DNA of 64,000 nucleotides from Roseivirga spongicola (GCF_001592965.1 NZ_LRPC01000012.1:310001-374000); one strand, 5' to 3'; counted from the first letter of the stretch, positions 51,673-61,904 are shown. Numbers and translations are program-made. The notes: generated by a model from the letters alone, not told the origin.

Positions 51673-52770
51673 ATGAAAAAAGTACTTTTTATAGATAGAG
51701 ACGGAACCATCATAGTGGAGCCGCCAACCGACTATCAGGTAGATTCATTAGAAAAATTAGAGTTCTTACCTGGAGCAATTAGCAACCTAAGAAAGATTGC
51801 AGAACAACTCGATTATGAGTTGGTAATGGTTACTAACCAAGATGGGTTGGGAACTGACTCATTTCCAGAAGAAACATTTTGGCCAGCCCATAATAAGATG
51901 CTCAAGACTTTGGAAAATGAAGGAGTTGTCTTCGATGAAATCTGCATAGATAAAACCTTTGAGCATGAAAATGCACCTACAAGAAAGCCAGGAACTGGCT
52001 TGCTTACCAAATACTTGGAAGGTGATTATGACTTAGCCAATTCTTATGTTTTTGGTGATAGAAAAACAGATATTCAACTAGCTGAAAACCTAGGAGCTAA
52101 GGCTATCTACCTCGCAGAAGAGGCAGATGAAAGAGCTGCATTAACTACGACTAGCTGGGACGAAATTTATCAATTCCTACGCTTGCCAGATAGAAAAGCC
52201 ACTGTTCAGCGTACCACCAAAGAGACTGATATTCTTGTAGAATTGAACTTAGATGGTGAAGGTAAATGTGACAACAAGACTGGTTTAGGTTTCTTCGATC
52301 ATATGTTAGATCAGTTAGGAAAACACTCGGGAGCTGATTTGAAGGTTCATGTGGAAGGAGATTTGCACATAGATGAGCATCATACTATTGAAGATACAGC
52401 CTTGGCACTGGGTGAAGCGTATTTGAAAGCTTTAGGAGATAAAAAAGGTATAAATCGTTACGGTTTCCTGCTTCCAATGGATGAAGCCCTGGCTCAAGTA
52501 GCAATAGACTTTAGTGGTAGGCCATGGTTGGTTTGGGACGCTGACTTCAAAAGAGAGAAAGTTGGAGATATGCCAACTGAAATGTTTATGCACTTCTTCA
52601 AGTCCTTTTCAGATACTTCTAAGAGTAATTTGAATATTAAGGTAGAGGGAGATAATGAGCATCATAAAATTGAAGCAATCTTTAAGGCTTTTGCTAAAGC
52701 CATTAAAATGGCTGTTTCTAGAAATGAAAATGAATTAGATAAGCTTCCTTCAACCAAAGGAACTTTATAA
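51673..52770 (+). CDS. hisB: bifunctional histidinol-phosphatase / imidazoleglycerol-phosphate dehydratase
   Basis: Two-domain enzyme of 365 residues. The N-terminal HAD phosphatase (about 1-165) has the nucleophile motif [16 protein letters not shown] and [13 protein letters not shown]. The C-terminal dehydratase (about 170-365) has [29 protein letters not shown] and the second metal motif [17 protein letters not shown], split as [13 protein letters not shown]. Fusion is as in E. coli and many Bacteroidota. hisH, hisA, hisF and hisI do not follow, which is unusual. Confidence 0.97.
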   Translation: MKKVLFIDRDGTIIVEPPTDYQVDSLEKLEFLPGAISNLRKIAEQLDYELVMVTNQDGLGTDSFPEETFWPAHNKMLKTLENEGVVFDEICIDKTFEHENAPTRKPGTGLLTKYLEGDYDLANSYVFGDRKTDIQLAENLGAKAIYLAEEADERAALTTTSWDEIYQFLRLPDRKATVQRTTKETDILVELNLDGEGKCDNKTGLGFFDHMLDQLGKHSGADLKVHVEGDLHIDEHHTIEDTALALGEAYLKALGDKKGINRYGFLLPMDEALAQVAIDFSGRPWLVWDADFKREKVGDMPTEMFMHFFKSFSDTSKSNLNIKVEGDNEHHKIEAIFKAFAKAIKMAVSRNENELDKLPSTKGTL

Positions 52771-52791
52771 TTTCGGCCTTCATTTAAGACT

Positions 52792-53715
52792 ATGCGCAGG
52801 GCACTGGCCATTTTTTTTGTATTCATCAGTTTTCAAGTTTCAGGCCAAGGTGTTTTAGATTGGTGGGATCAGCTGCATAATTATCCTGATGCAGCAGGTC
52901 CTGATCGGTCTAGGTACATCAACTTATCTCCTGGGTATTTAGGGCCAAATGCCATGATTATGCCCTCTTTACCCAATATGACTATCGATAACGAGTTTTG
53001 GGTACAGGCCTTAGGGCAAACTCATGCTGGTAATGGAGATAAAACACAGAACTTCTTTCTTAAGGGGAATTTTCCGTTAGCAAGAGATAGGGTAATGCTT
53101 TACATCACTAGCGTTCCATATGAAACATGGGAGGTGACACCTGAGACTCGTGATGAAAGAAGAATGATGGGGCTCGGTGGAAAAGGTGGAAATACTGGTG
53201 ATGTGGCTTACGGAGTGATATTTAAGGTTTTTCGAGAAAAACATTGGTTGCCGTTCAATTTTGGGTTTAGGCTACATACTAAAACCACCACTGGTGGAAA
53301 CCTTACTAATGCGAGGTCTACCGATAACAGTCTTTACCAGTGGGAAGGAAATTTCTCTAAAACCATGATAGAAAAAGAAGAAGAGAAGTTACTGCTGAAG
53401 GCATCTTTGGGTTTTGTGACTTGGCAAACGAACAAGAACCGCCTTCCTGGTGGTTCTAACCATAATCAGAATGATGCGCCTTACTACGGATTTGGTGTGG
53501 AGTATTTAAACAGATCGTGGTTGTTAAGTAGCGATGTAGTAGGATATACTGGTTATTTAGGGAATAGGGACTACCCACATTTTTTTCGAACACAAGTTCA
53601 ATACAGATTTAATAGACTGGCCTTGCGAACAGAGTATAATTATGGTTTGCAGTCTTGGGACTGGAATACATTTTCTTTAGGAGTTAGGTACTACATCCTA
53701 GAGCTTCTGGATTAG
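52792..53715 (+). CDS. exported outer-membrane-like hypothetical protein
   Basis: 307-residue protein that I cannot assign to a named family. A signal peptide (MRRALAIFFVFISFQVSGQ) is followed by tryptophan- and tyrosine-rich amphipathic strands (VMLYITSVPYETW, FNFGFRLHTKTTTGG, LLKASLGFVTWQT, YYGFGVEYLNRSWLLSSDV, ALRTEYNYGLQSW) ending in SLGVRYYILELLD, as in an outer-membrane barrel. It starts 21 bp after hisB, so it may be read from the his transcript, but it has no evident link to histidine synthesis. Confidence 0.72.
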   Translation: MRRALAIFFVFISFQVSGQGVLDWWDQLHNYPDAAGPDRSRYINLSPGYLGPNAMIMPSLPNMTIDNEFWVQALGQTHAGNGDKTQNFFLKGNFPLARDRVMLYITSVPYETWEVTPETRDERRMMGLGGKGGNTGDVAYGVIFKVFREKHWLPFNFGFRLHTKTTTGGNLTNARSTDNSLYQWEGNFSKTMIEKEEEKLLLKASLGFVTWQTNKNRLPGGSNHNQNDAPYYGFGVEYLNRSWLLSSDVVGYTGYLGNRDYPHFFRTQVQYRFNRLALRTEYNYGLQSWDWNTFSLGVRYYILELLD

Positions 53716-53754
53716 CACAAGAAAATAGAGGCCATCTCAAAAGCAACTAATTTG

Positions 53755-53847
53755 GTCATTCCTTGCTTGTCTGAGAATCCCTTCAGTTCTGCAAAGCCAG
53801 TCTAGGGAGGTTCCCTCCCGATATGTCGGCATGGAAGCTATAATGAC
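53755..53847. repeat. degenerate GTCATTCC-type palindromic repeat
   Basis: GTCATT at 53755-53760 and AATGAC at 53842-53847 are inverted ends; GGGAGGTTCCCTCCCGATATGTC-like sequence inside (GGAGGTTCCCTCC) is a short palindrome. It resembles the element at 43648. Confidence 0.5.
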
Positions 53848-53867
53848 AATTAGCTTTTAGATTATAG

Positions 53868-53896
53868 AAAAAAGCGAGCCGGAGCTCGCTTTCTTT
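53868..53896. terminator. bidirectional intrinsic terminator
   Basis: AAAGCGAGC (53871-53879) and GCTCGCTTT (53884-53892) pair perfectly over a CGGA loop, with A-run and T-run flanks, between convergent genes. Confidence 0.88.
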
Positions 53897-55262
53897 AGTT
53901 GCCACCCTTAGTGGTGGAGGTTAATTGTTTAGTCATCGCTGCACCGATTAGTGCTTCTAGTGGTGTTCCGCCTCCATCATCTCCACCACCCATTATCATG
54001 GTAGTTGGGAATTTGATTTTAGCAATCTCCTTGGCTACACCAATGGCGATTTCTTTTTCTAACTCAGCCCTCTGCTGAGGTGTCAAACCTGCCGAAACTA
54101 GTTTGGCGTTTTGATAAGACTCGGCATCGGCTTTCACTTTTTGAGCGGTTGCTTTAAGTCGCTCAGTTTCTAGTGCTATGGCAGCAAGCTTCTTATTTGT
54201 CTCTTCCTGCTTCAACTTGGTCTCAATTGAGATCAATGCTTTCACCTGCTCTTTCTCCTGAGTTACTCTCTCTGCAGCCTTATCGCGCTCACCCTCTGCA
54301 ATAATTCTGGCTTGGGCATCTTTCGCAGTCTTGATTTTTTGCTGCTCCAATTGCCTTTTGGCAGATTCATCTCTTTGGGCTTCAAGTCTTTGTTTGAAGA
54401 CTTGCTCCAGAATCACATCGTCTACAATCACCTGTGCTACTATTATATTGTTCTCATTTATATCGTGAGGTATCCTGATGAATTTACCATTTCCATCTTC
54501 ACGCTTTTTCACTTCGTAGCGAGTTTGTACTTCTTTGATCTCACGGTTTTCTTGCTCAATTGCTGTCACAACAGTGTCTCTATATTCCGTTTTTTCTACA
54601 CTGTAAGCGCCATCTTTCAATTGCTCTTCTATGGCAACCCTAAAGTCTGAAGCCGAACCAGAGATGTAGTCTTGAGCTGCAAACATGTACCCGGTGTTAG
54701 AAACAACCTCTCTCACTGTAGGTATTAAGGTGTTTTGTGCGAGGTTTTGTAAGCTACGGAACTCGATAGCCAGCTCGATGAAAGACTCCTTGTCTGCAGG
54801 TAACTGAAAACGAGTTGAAAGCTTTGTTGTAGCGGTAACTTGGTCGATGAACCGGATGGGAATGGGATCCATTTCTCCTTCGATCTCATCGGTATCTTCT
54901 CCATCGCTGACCACTTTAACATCGATGAATTTTTGCCAGGGAGTAATTTTCGCAAACCCACGAAATTTGATTCCCTCGGTCATTACTGCATCTTTCTTAC
55001 CGTTAGGATACACTACAAAATACTGGTAGCCGGGCTCTGCCCAAAAGAACAGATAAGGTACCATAATCATAAAAGCTCCAACAGCCACTATGGCTAAAGA
55101 TATCCTTCTACTGAACATGAGTAGCCAGGGAGAAGCTTTAGATTTAGTTTTTATCATCTGACCGTCTTTCCCTTCTGAATATTTGTCTTCTTCAGAAAGA
55201 AATGGCCTGACAATGAGTGTTATAAGTCCAAGTAGGATAATGATTATTCCAATAAAGGTCAT
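53895..55262 (-). CDS. SPFH/Band 7-domain membrane protein
   Basis: 455-residue membrane-anchored protein. Two N-terminal helices (about 2-20 and 52-72) are followed by an SPFH/prohibitin-type domain (about 75-290: GYQYFVVYPNGKKDAVMTEG, FRSLQNLAQNTLIPTVREVV, QEYISGSASDF-like) and a long alpha-helical coiled coil (about 290-400, rich in Glu, Lys, Gln and Ala) and a Gly-rich end. Such proteins oligomerise into membrane scaffolds like flotillin or HflK. No NfeD or protease partner is adjacent. Confidence 0.88.
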   Translation of the reverse strand: MTFIGIIIILLGLITLIVRPFLSEEDKYSEGKDGQMIKTKSKASPWLLMFSRRISLAIVAVGAFMIMVPYLFFWAEPGYQYFVVYPNGKKDAVMTEGIKFRGFAKITPWQKFIDVKVVSDGEDTDEIEGEMDPIPIRFIDQVTATTKLSTRFQLPADKESFIELAIEFRSLQNLAQNTLIPTVREVVSNTGYMFAAQDYISGSASDFRVAIEEQLKDGAYSVEKTEYRDTVVTAIEQENREIKEVQTRYEVKKREDGNGKFIRIPHDINENNIIVAQVIVDDVILEQVFKQRLEAQRDESAKRQLEQQKIKTAKDAQARIIAEGERDKAAERVTQEKEQVKALISIETKLKQEETNKKLAAIALETERLKATAQKVKADAESYQNAKLVSAGLTPQQRAELEKEIAIGVAKEIAKIKFPTTMIMGGGDDGGGTPLEALIGAAMTKQLTSTTKGGN

Positions 55263-55349
55263 AGTAATAATTGGTTAAAGGTTAAACATAATTCTTCCAT
55301 TCAGCCCGTACGGCTGGTGTATAGTATTCCTGAAATGTTGGGGTGGGTA

Positions 55350-55757
55350 TTAGCGATTGGTTAGTCGGTACACAAACTTTAGTGCAGACCAGATGTCGTC
55401 AATCGCGCATACTTTTACATCAACTAGCCCTGCTTCTAGACCAGTGTGGCGAACAATCCTGTCGCTTAGGTCAGTGGGTACATTAGATGATTTCTTTGGC
55501 CAAGAAATCCAGAGCTGTCCCGTTTTCTTGAGTAAAGATTTGAGTTGTAGAATTTCCGCCCTCAGCGTATCGGCCGATTTGCAGAAGTAATGGATAGAAT
55601 CTACCTCGTTTGACTGATTTTCGGAACTTACCTGAGCGTTATCAGGTAGCGGCCCTAGGTCATCCCAGTAATTGCTCGGTTCATGATAGGTTTGCAAAAC
55701 AAAGCCTTCCTTGATACCAAGTTTTTTTAATAAGGGTGTTCCTGAATATCCTGCCAT
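55350..55757 (-). CDS. DUF3052-family protein
   Basis: Cytosolic protein of 135 residues from the ATG at 55757; a TTG at 55778 would add seven residues. The start MAGYSGTPLLKKLGIKEG, the middle LWISWPKKSS and the end GLVDVKVCAIDDIWSALKFVYR are the DUF3052 signatures. Biochemical role unknown; relatives sit beside diverse genes. It is upstream of the SPFH gene, 88 bp away, on the same strand. Confidence 0.85.
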   Translation of the reverse strand: MAGYSGTPLLKKLGIKEGFVLQTYHEPSNYWDDLGPLPDNAQVSSENQSNEVDSIHYFCKSADTLRAEILQLKSLLKKTGQLWISWPKKSSNVPTDLSDRIVRHTGLEAGLVDVKVCAIDDIWSALKFVYRLTNR

Positions 55758-55966
55758 CTTTATTTGAGATACAATCAATTATACGAATAAAGTTCTGTAA
55801 AAGTTACATATTCAGAATAATATTTTACTTATGGATATATACAGAATATCGTTCTGATAACGCAGGTGCTGCCTATAGGCTCATTTTCAGTAAAATACAA
55901 GGGTGAGGGATTTTAGCTAAGAGAATAGAAATAGTTCTTTTTGTTTAGCGAATCATTGGGCTTTGT

Positions 55967-55974
55967 TATTTTTG
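55967..55974 (+). promoter_or_regulatory. -7 promoter element adjacent to the guaA start
   Basis: TATTTTTG is an exact TAnnTTTG ending 4 bp before the guaA ATG; a TTTG at 55940-55943 is 23 bp upstream. If used, transcription would begin at or just after the start codon, giving a leaderless message. Confidence 0.5.
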
Positions 55975-55977
55975 CGC

Positions 55978-57507
55978 ATGGCAGAACAGATCCTCATCCT
56001 TGATTTTGGATCGCAGTATACTCAACTAATTGCACGAAGAGTCAGAGAGCTCAACGTCTACTGCGAAATACATCCTTACAATAACCTTCCTGAAATTACA
56101 GACGATATAAAAGGAGTAATATTCTCCGGTAGCCCTTGCTCAGTGAGAGAAGAAGATGCTCCCGATGTTGATGTAGATATGTTCCGTGGCAAGGTTCCTG
56201 TTCTAGGGGTGTGCTATGGAGCGCAACTTATGGCTCAAAAGTATGGTGGTAATGTTTTGCCTTCTGAAATTAGAGAGTATGGTAGAGCGCGCTTAAGTCA
56301 TGTGGACTCTCACTTCGACTTAATGAAAGAAATAAGCCTAGATTCTCAAGTTTGGATGTCTCACGGAGATACCATTAAAGAGCTTCCTAAGGGTTTCGAT
56401 ATTATAGCAAGTACACCAAGTGTTGCCGTGGCGGCTTACAAGGTTCAGAATGAGCTTACTTATGGTATTCAGTTTCACCCCGAGGTAACCCATTCGGAAG
56501 AAGGTAAAATACTTTTAAGAAATTTTGTGGTTCATATATGTGGTTGTGCCCAAGAGTGGACTCCAGATATTTTTGCAGAGACTACAATTGCTGAGTTGAA
56601 GGAAAAACTTGGGAATGATAAGGTTGTTCTTGGCCTTTCAGGCGGGGTAGATTCTTCAGTAGCGGCTGTTTTAATAAATAGGGCTATTGGCGATAATCTA
56701 CATTGTATTTTTGTTGATAATGGACTGCTAAGAAAGAATGAGTTTGAGTCTGTGCTTGAGTCTTACAAGGGCATGGGTTTAAATGTGAAGGGGGTAGATG
56801 CCAAGCAGCAGTTCTACGATGCTTTAGAAGGTATTACCGATCCGGAAGGGAAAAGAAAGGCCATCGGTAGAGTGTTTATTGAAGTTTTTGACCAAGAAGC
56901 GCACAAGATTCAAGATGTAAAATGGTTAGGTCAAGGAACAATTTATCCTGATGTAATTGAATCTGTTTCTGTGAAGGGACCTTCAGCTACAATAAAATCG
57001 CATCACAACGTTGGAGGTTTGCCTGAGAAGATGAATCTAAAGGTGGTTGAGCCACTGAATACACTTTTCAAAGATGAGGTGAGAAACGTTGGTAGAAGTC
57101 TGGAAATTGACCCGAATATATTAGGTCGTCACCCATTCCCGGGGCCAGGGCTTGGCATTAGAATTCTCGGAGATATTACACCAGAGAAGGTAGCTATACT
57201 TCAGGAGGTTGATTACATATTTATCAACGGGCTAAAAGAAAAAGGGCTGTATGATGACGTTTGGCAAGCAGGAGCTATGTTGTTGCCAATTCACTCGGTT
57301 GGAGTAATGGGCGATGAAAGAACTTATGAACAAGTAGTGGCACTTAGAGCTGTTACTTCTGTAGATGGTATGACAGCCGATTGGGTAGATCTACCTTATA
57401 ACTTCTTGCAAGACGTTTCAAATGATATTATTAATAAAGTAAAAGGAGTAAATAGAGTGGTTTACGATATCAGTTCTAAACCACCGGCCACCATAGAATG
57501 GGAATAA
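55978..57507 (+). CDS. guaA: GMP synthase (glutamine-hydrolysing)
   Basis: Cytosolic enzyme converting XMP to GMP with ATP and glutamine. The start is the ATG at 55978 ([14 protein letters not shown], 509 residues), not the TTG at 55963. The class I glutamine amidotransferase domain (about 1-190) has the nucleophile Cys79 in GVCYGAQLM and [11 protein letters not shown]. The ATP-pyrophosphatase domain has the PP-loop SGGVDSS at 221-227, and the C-terminal dimer domain ends in the conserved [13 protein letters not shown]. The stop codon overlaps the next gene's start by one base. Confidence 0.97.
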   Translation: MAEQILILDFGSQYTQLIARRVRELNVYCEIHPYNNLPEITDDIKGVIFSGSPCSVREEDAPDVDVDMFRGKVPVLGVCYGAQLMAQKYGGNVLPSEIREYGRARLSHVDSHFDLMKEISLDSQVWMSHGDTIKELPKGFDIIASTPSVAVAAYKVQNELTYGIQFHPEVTHSEEGKILLRNFVVHICGCAQEWTPDIFAETTIAELKEKLGNDKVVLGLSGGVDSSVAAVLINRAIGDNLHCIFVDNGLLRKNEFESVLESYKGMGLNVKGVDAKQQFYDALEGITDPEGKRKAIGRVFIEVFDQEAHKIQDVKWLGQGTIYPDVIESVSVKGPSATIKSHHNVGGLPEKMNLKVVEPLNTLFKDEVRNVGRSLEIDPNILGRHPFPGPGLGIRILGDITPEKVAILQEVDYIFINGLKEKGLYDDVWQAGAMLLPIHSVGVMGDERTYEQVVALRAVTSVDGMTADWVDLPYNFLQDVSNDIINKVKGVNRVVYDISSKPPATIEWE

Positions 57508-59324
57508 TGCAGAGATTTTTACTGGCAGTTGTTTTTGTGCTAATGAGTTTTTCAACTGCATTAGCACAAAACATTAAGCAGTTATTTGAAGAAGGAAAAC
57601 AGCTTTTCGACCAAGAGCAATATGCCTTGGCTTTTGGAAAGTTTGAACCATTGACCGCTCTTACTCAAGAGAATGACATGGTGAAATATGCCTCTTTCTA
57701 TTATGCGGTTTCTGCCTATAAAACTGGTGATAGAGTAATAGCCAAAAATGCTTTTAAGCAGATTCAAGGCAAATATCCTAATTGGAAGATCGACAATGAG
57801 ATCGATTACTGGTTGGGCTTAATCGCTATTGAGCAGGGGCAGATTGCCGAGGGTTTTGATTACTTGGCAAAGGTTGAAGATGATAACTTTAGCTTTTCAA
57901 TTAATGCGCTTAAAAAGCAAGCTGTTGATTCAATTCGAGATATTGACCGCTTAAAGGCTTTGCTGAATGATTATCCAGAAAATCTGATTGCTTCTCAACT
58001 AGCATCTGAAATGCTCCGCTTAGATGTTCAAGATCAAGATTTGGAGCTATTGAACTCCCTTCAGGAGCAATACGACTTACAGATTTCTCTGACCTTAGAC
58101 GATATTGAGGTTTCTCCAAAAAAGGAAGTTTACAATATCGGATTGTTTTTGCCTTTCGCTTATAGAGGTGATTCGGCCAGAATAGCTCAACTAGAGTCTA
58201 ACTGGACTACTAGAATGTATCATGGTGCATTATTAGGTGTAGAAAAATTAAAGAGTGAAGGCATCAATGTAAATCTGATAACTGTAGATACTCGAGATGG
58301 CAGGCAAAGGCTTGATCAGATGATTCGATCTGGAGAGTTAGATGATTTAGACTTTATTATAGGCCCAGTAACTCAGGGGGCTGTAGAGCAAATGACGCCT
58401 TTTTCTAAGGAGAAGAGAATTAACATGATCAACCCTCTTTCTTCCAATAGTGAGATTCTAGTAGAAAACCCTTTTGCTTTTTTATACTACCCAAGTAATG
58501 AGTCAATAGCCATTAGGTCTGCAGACTATGCTGTTAAGCACTTTAGGAAAAATAAGAATGCAGCTGTATTCTATTCAGGAGATGCCGATTTAGAGCGAGC
58601 TCTATTGTATAAGGAACTCCTTGAGAAAGATTCTTTTAATGTGCCAATTTTTAAGCGTGTGCCTCCTAATGAGTCAGTAAAAATTCAACAGTGGTTGGTA
58701 GAGGAACAAGAGATTGACCAAGATTCTAGCTTAGTCAATCGAATGATTGAAGAAATGGACTCGCTGAAGGCTGCTGGGGTTCAGCGTTGGCAGAAGTACT
58801 CAGAGAGGGACTTTGTAAAAGACACGCTTAAAATATTACCAGATAGCATAGGCCATGTTTTTATAGCGTCTGACTATTCTCAGCTTTCTACTAGTGCGTT
58901 AAGCGGTATTGCAGCTAGGCCAGATACCGTAGGGTTTCTTGCTTCTTCTAGGTTTTTGACAGCGGAGCAATCACTTTCTTTCGATCAACTAGAGCGTTTG
59001 AATGCGATTTTAGTGGGTAGTAATTATATGAATTACTCTACTTCAAAAGTGGCTGAGTTTAGAGAGAATTATATAAACAGATTTCTTTCAAGTCCGGTTA
59101 AAGAAGAAAGACTTGGAGATGCCTATTTGGGCTATGATATTGTAGTAACCTTTGGAAAACTTTTGCAAGAATATGGAAAGTATTTTCAGGTAGGTTTAAG
59201 GCGAAGAGATTTGATTGAAGGAGAGCTTACCGAATACTTTAGATACAGGCTTTCTAACGATAACAGATACATGCCATATTTAAGGGTTAGGTCTGCGAAG
59301 GTAGAGAAGATAGAAGATCAGTAG
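57507..59324 (+). CDS. TPR plus periplasmic-binding-fold protein (LpoA-like)
   Basis: Exported protein of 605 residues from the ATG at 57507, which overlaps the guaA stop by one base; an ATG at 57498 adds three residues. After the signal peptide ([21 protein letters not shown] is split as [13 protein letters not shown] and STALAQ) come TPR-like helices (about 25-180, KQLFEEGKQLFDQEQYALA, YYAVSAYKTGDR) and a type I periplasmic-binding fold (about 210-600: YNIGLFLPFAY, GALLGVEKL, FIIGPVTQGAVEQM, INMINPLSSNSEI). This order is that of LpoA and of ABC transporter substrate-binding proteins of Bacteroidota. Ligand unknown. Confidence 0.85.
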   Translation: MQRFLLAVVFVLMSFSTALAQNIKQLFEEGKQLFDQEQYALAFGKFEPLTALTQENDMVKYASFYYAVSAYKTGDRVIAKNAFKQIQGKYPNWKIDNEIDYWLGLIAIEQGQIAEGFDYLAKVEDDNFSFSINALKKQAVDSIRDIDRLKALLNDYPENLIASQLASEMLRLDVQDQDLELLNSLQEQYDLQISLTLDDIEVSPKKEVYNIGLFLPFAYRGDSARIAQLESNWTTRMYHGALLGVEKLKSEGINVNLITVDTRDGRQRLDQMIRSGELDDLDFIIGPVTQGAVEQMTPFSKEKRINMINPLSSNSEILVENPFAFLYYPSNESIAIRSADYAVKHFRKNKNAAVFYSGDADLERALLYKELLEKDSFNVPIFKRVPPNESVKIQQWLVEEQEIDQDSSLVNRMIEEMDSLKAAGVQRWQKYSERDFVKDTLKILPDSIGHVFIASDYSQLSTSALSGIAARPDTVGFLASSRFLTAEQSLSFDQLERLNAILVGSNYMNYSTSKVAEFRENYINRFLSSPVKEERLGDAYLGYDIVVTFGKLLQEYGKYFQVGLRRRDLIEGELTEYFRYRLSNDNRYMPYLRVRSAKVEKIEDQ

Positions 59325-59325
59325 T

Positions 59326-60618
59326 ATGCATCAGATTACAAAAAGCAATAACCTCTTTGAAGAGGCTCAAAATTATATCCCTGGTGGTGTTAACTCGCCA
59401 GTGAGAGCATTTAAAGCAGTTGGTGGAAATCCGATTTTCATTAAAAAGGCAAAAGGAGCTTTTATTTATGATGAAGATGGAAATGAATACATCGAGCTGA
59501 TTAACTCATGGGGGCCAATGATTTTAGGGCATGCCAATGAAAAAATAGAAGAGGCTGTTCATGAGGCCGTAAAAGGCTCTCTATCGTTTGGTGCACCTAC
59601 CGCAAAAGAAATAGAAATGGCCAAGACCATCTGTGAGATGGTGCCAAGCATTGAGAAAGTGAGAATGGTTAACTCTGGCACAGAGGCAACTATGTCGGCT
59701 GTTCGTTTGGCTAGGGGGTACACGGGTCGTTCTAAGGTTATTAAGTTTGAAGGTTGCTATCACGGTCATGGAGACTCTTTTCTGATAGCTGCTGGTAGTG
59801 GTGCTATTACACTGGGAGAACCTAATAGCCCAGGAGTAACTAAAGGCACAGCTAGAGATACCATCACGGTGCCTTTCAATGATATTAATAAAGTTCATGA
59901 GGCCGTTATGGCCAATAAGGATAATGTAGCGGCTGTAATCATAGAGCCAGTTGCCGGAAATATGGGCTGTATTCTGCCTAATCAAGGTTATTTAGAAGCT
60001 CTTAGAAAGATTTGCGACTCTGAGGGGATTGTCTTGATTTTCGATGAGGTAATGACAGGCTTTAGGCTGTCTAAAGCAGGTGCTCAAGGTGTTTTTAATG
60101 TTCAGCCAGATTTGACTACCCTAGGAAAAATTATTGGTGGAGGAATGCCAGTAGGAGCCTATGGTGGTAAAAAAGAGATTATGGATTTTGTAGCTCCTGT
60201 AGGGCCTGTTTATCAGGCAGGTACATTGAGCGGAAACCCAGTGGCTATGGCAGCAGGGCATGCTATGTTGAATGAGATAACTAGTGATGAGAGCTTGTAT
60301 AGCGACTTGGCATTAATCACTGCTAAACTAGAGAATGGTATTCAAGCTGGTTTAGATGAGCTTGGTTTACCTTACACTATCAATAGAATAGGTTCTATGA
60401 TTAGTTTGTTCTTTACCTCTGAAAAAGTGACTGACTTTGAAGGAGCTAAGAAATGTGACTTGAAACTATTTGGACAATACTTTAGAGAGATGCTCAAAAG
60501 AGGGGTCTACTTACCGCCATCACAATTTGAGTCTTGGTTTATATCTAAGTCTATTACGCCAGCATTAGCCGATAGAATTATTGAGGCCAGTAACGAAAGT
60601 CTTAAAGCCATTCACTAG
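59326..60618 (+). CDS. hemL: glutamate-1-semialdehyde 2,1-aminomutase
   Basis: PLP enzyme making 5-aminolevulinate in the C5 haem pathway; cytosolic, 430 residues. Landmarks are NYIPGGVNSPVRAFKAVGG, split as IPGGVNSPVRAFK, MVNSGTEATMSAVRLARG, CYHGHGD, IFDEVMTGFR and the PLP lysine at position 268 in TTLGKIIGGGMPVGAYGG. It starts one base after the preceding gene, so guaA, the LpoA-like gene and hemL form one unit. It provides precursors for the haem enzymes of the cco cluster. Confidence 0.97.
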   Translation: MHQITKSNNLFEEAQNYIPGGVNSPVRAFKAVGGNPIFIKKAKGAFIYDEDGNEYIELINSWGPMILGHANEKIEEAVHEAVKGSLSFGAPTAKEIEMAKTICEMVPSIEKVRMVNSGTEATMSAVRLARGYTGRSKVIKFEGCYHGHGDSFLIAAGSGAITLGEPNSPGVTKGTARDTITVPFNDINKVHEAVMANKDNVAAVIIEPVAGNMGCILPNQGYLEALRKICDSEGIVLIFDEVMTGFRLSKAGAQGVFNVQPDLTTLGKIIGGGMPVGAYGGKKEIMDFVAPVGPVYQAGTLSGNPVAMAAGHAMLNEITSDESLYSDLALITAKLENGIQAGLDELGLPYTINRIGSMISLFFTSEKVTDFEGAKKCDLKLFGQYFREMLKRGVYLPPSQFESWFISKSITPALADRIIEASNESLKAIH

Positions 60619-60624
60619 TATTTA

Positions 60625-61788
60625 TTAGTAATACCAGAAACTAATAAGTACTTCTAGTGAGAAGAAAATCTGAAGAAAGAAAACGTAGATGAAGCCAACT
60701 ATGTTAAACTTTATCAGTGTCTTAAACCATTGCTGCTTGTATACTTTTAGAAAGGAAATATAGGCGTACGTACTAGTGACAACAAAGACGGCAAAGCCTA
60801 AGATGCCTCTTAGGCCTACTGCTTGTCCATCTGGAAAACTACCTTCAGTAATTAGTTTGAACATAATCAGTAGCGTTAATCCGTAGATCAGATAGGCAAA
60901 GGAGTGTATGTGCAGTGCATGTACAATATGCTTAATATATAGATGCTTTCTCCTTACGTAAATCAGTTTCAAGATTCCTGCGAATAGAGGAATAAGAATA
61001 AACATCATTAGTGGTAGGTTACCAAGTACAAAGCCTTTAAAGCCCTCATCATTCTTAAATATCTTTCTTACCTGCTGTTGTAGATGGGCTTCATCACTGT
61101 TGGAGAATAACTTGAAGTTTGTTTTACCTCCTTGGGTCAGGGAGTCCCAAAAAACAGAGTCGGCAATTCTATTATCACGGGCCAATCGGTGCATTTTATT
61201 AATGTAGCCTTCTTCTTTTCTATCCGGAATGGAGACAGAGCTTAAGGAAACCTTAAAATCTTCTAAGAAGTCTTCTCCATAGTCTGCATCTAACGAGTCT
61301 ACTAGTTGGTCGAAAGAGGCAATATTACTGTATCGGTCCACTAAAGAGTCTTCCAATAAAGCCATCCTGGTACTGTCGGATAAGAGTTGAAGCCTACTAT
61401 TGTCTTTAAGAGCCTCAATGCTAGCGGTAGTATATTCGGCCTCTTCATCAAAAGTATTTAAGTTGATGTCTGACAATAAATAGCTTATTGTGAAAAAGTA
61501 AAAGAGACTCATTACCAAGTAAAGCCTTACCGGATGAATGAAGTGCTTCACTTTACCTTCATGAAACCTATTGGTAAGTGCTCCTGGGTTGAATAAAAAA
61601 GGAATGAAACTATGGGCTAGCTTTGAGTCTATTCCAAAGTAGTTATCCAAAAACTCTTTGAATAGCGTGGAGAAGGTGACATTGTTGTCTGAATTAGACT
61701 GACCGCAACTTGGACAATAGTTGTAATCTTCCTCTAAATGAGAACCGCAATTGTTGCAGGTTGTGCTTCTTCTTTGTTTGGCTTTCAT
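60625..61788 (-). CDS. DUF3667-family zinc-ribbon membrane protein
   Basis: 387-residue protein. An N-terminal zinc ribbon (CNNCGSHLEEDYNYCPSCGQ, Cys12, Cys15, Cys26 and Cys29 approximately) is followed by EFLDNYFGIDSKLAHSF, PGALTNRFHEGKVKHFIHP and five membrane helices (one near 95-115, four in the last 150 residues), the pattern of DUF3667. A long soluble loop (about 125-250) is charged. Function unknown. It is convergent with hemL. Confidence 0.85.
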   Translation of the reverse strand: MKAKQRRSTTCNNCGSHLEEDYNYCPSCGQSNSDNNVTFSTLFKEFLDNYFGIDSKLAHSFIPFLFNPGALTNRFHEGKVKHFIHPVRLYLVMSLFYFFTISYLLSDINLNTFDEEAEYTTASIEALKDNSRLQLLSDSTRMALLEDSLVDRYSNIASFDQLVDSLDADYGEDFLEDFKVSLSSVSIPDRKEEGYINKMHRLARDNRIADSVFWDSLTQGGKTNFKLFSNSDEAHLQQQVRKIFKNDEGFKGFVLGNLPLMMFILIPLFAGILKLIYVRRKHLYIKHIVHALHIHSFAYLIYGLTLLIMFKLITEGSFPDGQAVGLRGILGFAVFVVTSTYAYISFLKVYKQQWFKTLIKFNIVGFIYVFFLQIFFSLEVLISFWYY

Positions 61789-61842
61789 GACTGGGCACTA
61801 CTTGGAGCTTAAAGATAGCAGATGTAGCTATTAAGCGAAAGC

Positions 61843-61879
61843 ACAAAAAAAGCTAATCCAGAAGAATAGCTTTTTTGTG
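61843..61879 (-). terminator. intrinsic terminator
   Basis: AAAAAAGCTA (61846-61855) pairs with TAGCTTTTTT (61867-61876) over 11 nt, with T-rich sequence on the minus strand, just beyond the stop of the gene at 61905. Confidence 0.82.
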
Positions 61880-61904
61880 AGTTGTGTTTAGGTGTAAGGG
61901 TACT

